Of a stretch of DNA of 64,000 bases, positions 62,226 through 64,000 are shown one piece after another (the first letter of the stretch is position 1; each line of letters begins with the position of its first letter). Origin of the DNA: an uncultured Flavobacteriales bacterium (lineage in GTDB: Bacteria; Bacteroidota; Bacteroidia; Flavobacteriales_D; Sanyastnellaceae); NCBI GenBank assembly GCA_938085425.1, contig CALKGQ010000011.1:124001-188000 (forward strand), written 5' to 3'. Under the pieces are notes generated by a model, which was not told where the DNA came from, did not search any database, and was given only the letters and a program-made list of their open reading frames with translations. The translations under genes were made by a program, and so were the position numbers.

Positions 62226-63227
62226 TCAGGGGGCGTAAACCACAGACAGGACGGTCGTGCCAACTTCGAGCAACGTGGCTTTGTCGATGATGCTCATGTT
62301 GTCCGCGTGGGTGTGGTGGAATGGACCGTAGCCCATGGGCCTCACCTGAATGCGGTAGTCCACAATGTTGGCGCTAGGGATCCCGGCCATTTCTGAAATG
62401 AAATAGTTGTCGTCAATGGTCATGGGCGTGGGGGAGGTGGAAAACCGAGCGCCAAAGCCCAAATCCTCGGCACGCTTCCACACCTTTCGCACAATGTGGG
62501 GGGCATACTTCAAACTTGTCCCCTCTTGGTGAAAGGCAGCATCGGAAGCCCCGACCATGTCAAGCAAAACCCCAAACCTTGCCCTGTAGCCTGGTCGATG
62601 TGGATTTTGAGCCCAGTATTGGCTTCCCAAGCACCAATCCTTGTAACCATTTTCTGTGGCTGGGAGCCATTCGGGTTTGCCGTAGTCCTCGGCATCAAAG
62701 AAGATGATGTCCACGCCGACATCAGAAGGCCGCTCGCCGAGTTGACGTGCCACCTCCAACAACACCCCTACGCCTGAGGCACCATCGTTCGCGCCATCAA
62801 TGGGCTCACGTGTTCGTGTGCTGTCTTTGTCGGCAAAGGGTCTGGTGTCCCAGTGGGCGAAGAGCAAGATGCGGTCGCGGGATTCGGGATGGAACGTGCC
62901 CACGATGTTCTGCATGTCCAAAATGGACCCGTCGTAGGCCCTTGCGCGTCCCTCTTGTACGGTGACCTCAGCGCCATGCCGCGCCAACTCCTCCGCGAGC
63001 CAGCGGCCGCAGCGGTCGTGCTCAGGGGTGTTGGGCACTCGGGGGCCAAAATCCACCTGTTTTGCCACAAAAGCAAAGGCTGAGTCTGCGTCAAAAGAAG
63101 GACGAAGAACCTCCTTTTCCTGGGCCTCGACAGCCTGGGGCAACTCTGGAGAGGATGGGGCTTCACAACCTTGGGTCCATGCCAGGACCAAGCCAAGCGT
63201 CAATGGGAGAAACAGGCGGTCATTCAC
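62226..63227 (-). CDS. M28 family lipoprotein, glutaminyl-peptide cyclotransferase-like
   Basis: 333 aa periplasmic zinc enzyme. The GTG at 63227, overlapping the cysS stop by 8 nt, gives a lipoprotein signal (lipobox TQGC); the open frame upstream is antisense noise over cysS. M28 metal ligands: AHWDTRPF, GANDGASGVGVLLEVAR (Asp), FFDAEDYG (Glu), and HTHADNMSIID (His). The WCLGSQYWA block matches the LYGSRHLA block of mammalian-type glutaminyl cyclases, favouring conversion of N-terminal Gln to pyroglutamate over aminopeptidase activity. This fits the Gln-initiated mature exports in this window. Confidence 0.85.
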   Translation of the reverse strand: MNDRLFLPLTLGLVLAWTQGCEAPSSPELPQAVEAQEKEVLRPSFDADSAFAFVAKQVDFGPRVPNTPEHDRCGRWLAEELARHGAEVTVQEGRARAYDGSILDMQNIVGTFHPESRDRILLFAHWDTRPFADKDSTRTREPIDGANDGASGVGVLLEVARQLGERPSDVGVDIIFFDAEDYGKPEWLPATENGYKDWCLGSQYWAQNPHRPGYRARFGVLLDMVGASDAAFHQEGTSLKYAPHIVRKVWKRAEDLGFGARFSTSPTPMTIDDNYFISEMAGIPSANIVDYRIQVRPMGYGPFHHTHADNMSIIDKATLLEVGTTVLSVVYAP

Positions 63228-64000
63228 GGGTCCAGGAGCTTCCGTCTTTGCTGTCTTGGATGGTGACGCCCTGGGCGGACAAAACGTCCCGGATTTTGTC
63301 GGCAGTGCCCCAGTCCTTGTTGGCCTTGGCCTCGCCACGCATGGTCACTAGCAGGTCCAGATATGCTTCTGTTTCGGCACCGCCACCCGCGGCGGCGGAT
63401 GTGACTCCTTCCGCTTGCAGGCCGAGCACGTCCCGCACAAATGCCTGGAAGGTGTTTCGAAGAACCTCCAAATCCGCGGCCGTCAAGGTGGTGAGACCTG
63501 CCGCTGCGCTGTTGATTGATTTCACGGCGTCGAACAAGGTGGCAATCAAGATGGGCGTGTTGAAGTCGTCGTTCATCGCCCCTCGACATTTTGCCGCGAA
63601 AGCCTCTGCGTCGAAAGATGTCTCGCCCTCAGAAGGCCCAAGACCTTCAAGTGTGACCATGGCCTTCTCCAGCTTGGAGAGCCCCTTTTCTGCCGCTTGG
63701 AGGGCCTCATTGCTGAAGTCTAGGGTGCTGGCATAGTGGCCCATCAGCATGAAGAAGCGAACAGTCATCGGGCTGTACCCTTGTTCCAAGAGTTTGTGGT
63801 TGCCCGTGATGAGTTCTTCGGGGGTGAATCCATTGCCCTCCGATTTGGACATTTTGCGGCCGTTCACCGTGAGCATGTTGCCATGCATCCAGTAGCGCAC
63901 CGGGCGCTCTTCTCCGTTGGCCCCAACATTTTGCGCGATTTCACACTCGTGGTGTGGGAATTTGAGGTCCATGCCTCCACCGTGGATGTCGAAGGTTTCG
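63220..64000 (-). CDS. cysS: Cysteinyl-tRNA synthetase (5' end outside window)
   Basis: Class I synthetase charging tRNA-Cys. Visible is the C-terminal 260 codons: [23 protein letters not shown] at the window edge (zinc/substrate His-Cys region), [19 protein letters not shown] with the KMSKS loop, then the DALR-type helical anticodon domain ([16 protein letters not shown]) and a terminal [22 protein letters not shown]. The frame is open to base 64000, so about 240 N-terminal residues are missing. Confidence 0.96.
   Translation of the reverse strand, partial: ETFDIHGGGMDLKFPHHECEIAQNVGANGEERPVRYWMHGNMLTVNGRKMSKSEGNGFTPEELITGNHKLLEQGYSPMTVRFFMLMGHYASTLDFSNEALQAAEKGLSKLEKAMVTLEGLGPSEGETSFDAEAFAAKCRGAMNDDFNTPILIATLFDAVKSINSAAAGLTTLTAADLEVLRNTFQAFVRDVLGLQAEGVTSAAAGGGAETEAYLDLLVTMRGEAKANKDWGTADKIRDVLSAQGVTIQDSKDGSSWTRE

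Overview
The window is typical chromosomal DNA of a member of the Bacteroidota, most likely a Flavobacteriales/Cryomorphaceae-like lineage. By eye the GC content is in the mid-to-high 50s percent, which is high for that group. The evidence for the phylum is: a gliding/T9SS type-B C-terminal domain protein, DUF5686, DUF3109 and DUF2795 families, a type-II style glutaminyl-cyclase-like M28 lipoprotein, secreted proteins whose predicted mature N-terminus is Gln, no Shine-Dalgarno sequences, and promoter boxes matching the Bacteroidota consensus TAnnTTTG. It is gene-dense core genome with no transposase, phage, plasmid or CRISPR signature. No stretch longer than about 220 bases lacks a gene; the largest gap (8559-8775) holds a strong candidate structured RNA.

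Layout. 1-8.6 kb: purH (cut by the window edge), an orphan MacB-like permease, an outer-membrane protein, an RmlD-like reductase coupled to a phosphohexomutase, CvpA, and a GNAT acetyltransferase coupled to aspartate kinase. 8.6-13.1 kb: the candidate ncRNA, DUF2795, a PduO-type corrinoid adenosyltransferase, and a tightly overlapping chain dCMP deaminase - S41 protease - SOD - IspD. 13.1-20 kb: a CPBP protease, DusB, then a minus-strand block gdhA - membrane protein - cytochrome c - hflX - rbfA - LolC/E-like permease. 20-24.7 kb: an SDR and methylmalonyl-CoA epimerase in divergent arrangement, then a minus operon of a trans-sulfuration enzyme, kynurenine monooxygenase and a barrel-like protein. 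24.8-30.7 kb: a radical SAM/SPASM enzyme with a flippase-like membrane protein, diverging from DUF3109 - OmpA-like - panD - second flippase-like - rfaE2. 30.7-35.7 kb: minus-strand pdxA - DUF177 - rpmF - fabH - accB - accC (biotin carboxylase and fatty-acid initiation). 35.7-44.1 kb: a large T9SS-sorted surface protein, ribE, and an envelope operon kdsD - tatC - DUF5686 - lptB. 44.1-55 kb: RecQ, an M20 amidohydrolase with a half-length TauE, a 1093-residue PD40/barrel protein, an MBL hydrolase, a PhoB/PhoR-like pair and an acyltransferase. 55-64 kb: pheT, tRNA-Pro(GGG), small proteins, a cyclophilin lipoprotein, pheS, a TPR protein with a degenerate kinase-like tail, the QC-like M28 enzyme and cysS (cut by the window edge).

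Together the genes cover envelope biogenesis (Kdo, heptose, LPS export, T9SS cargo, OM barrels), cofactor and lipid precursors (pantothenate, PLP, riboflavin, isoprenoid, biotin carboxylase) and translation. Two organisational traits recur. Many genes carry a -7-like box only 3-8 nt before the start codon, implying leaderless or near-leaderless mRNAs. Operon partners are commonly joined by 4-nt NTGA overlaps, which I used to decide several start codons.
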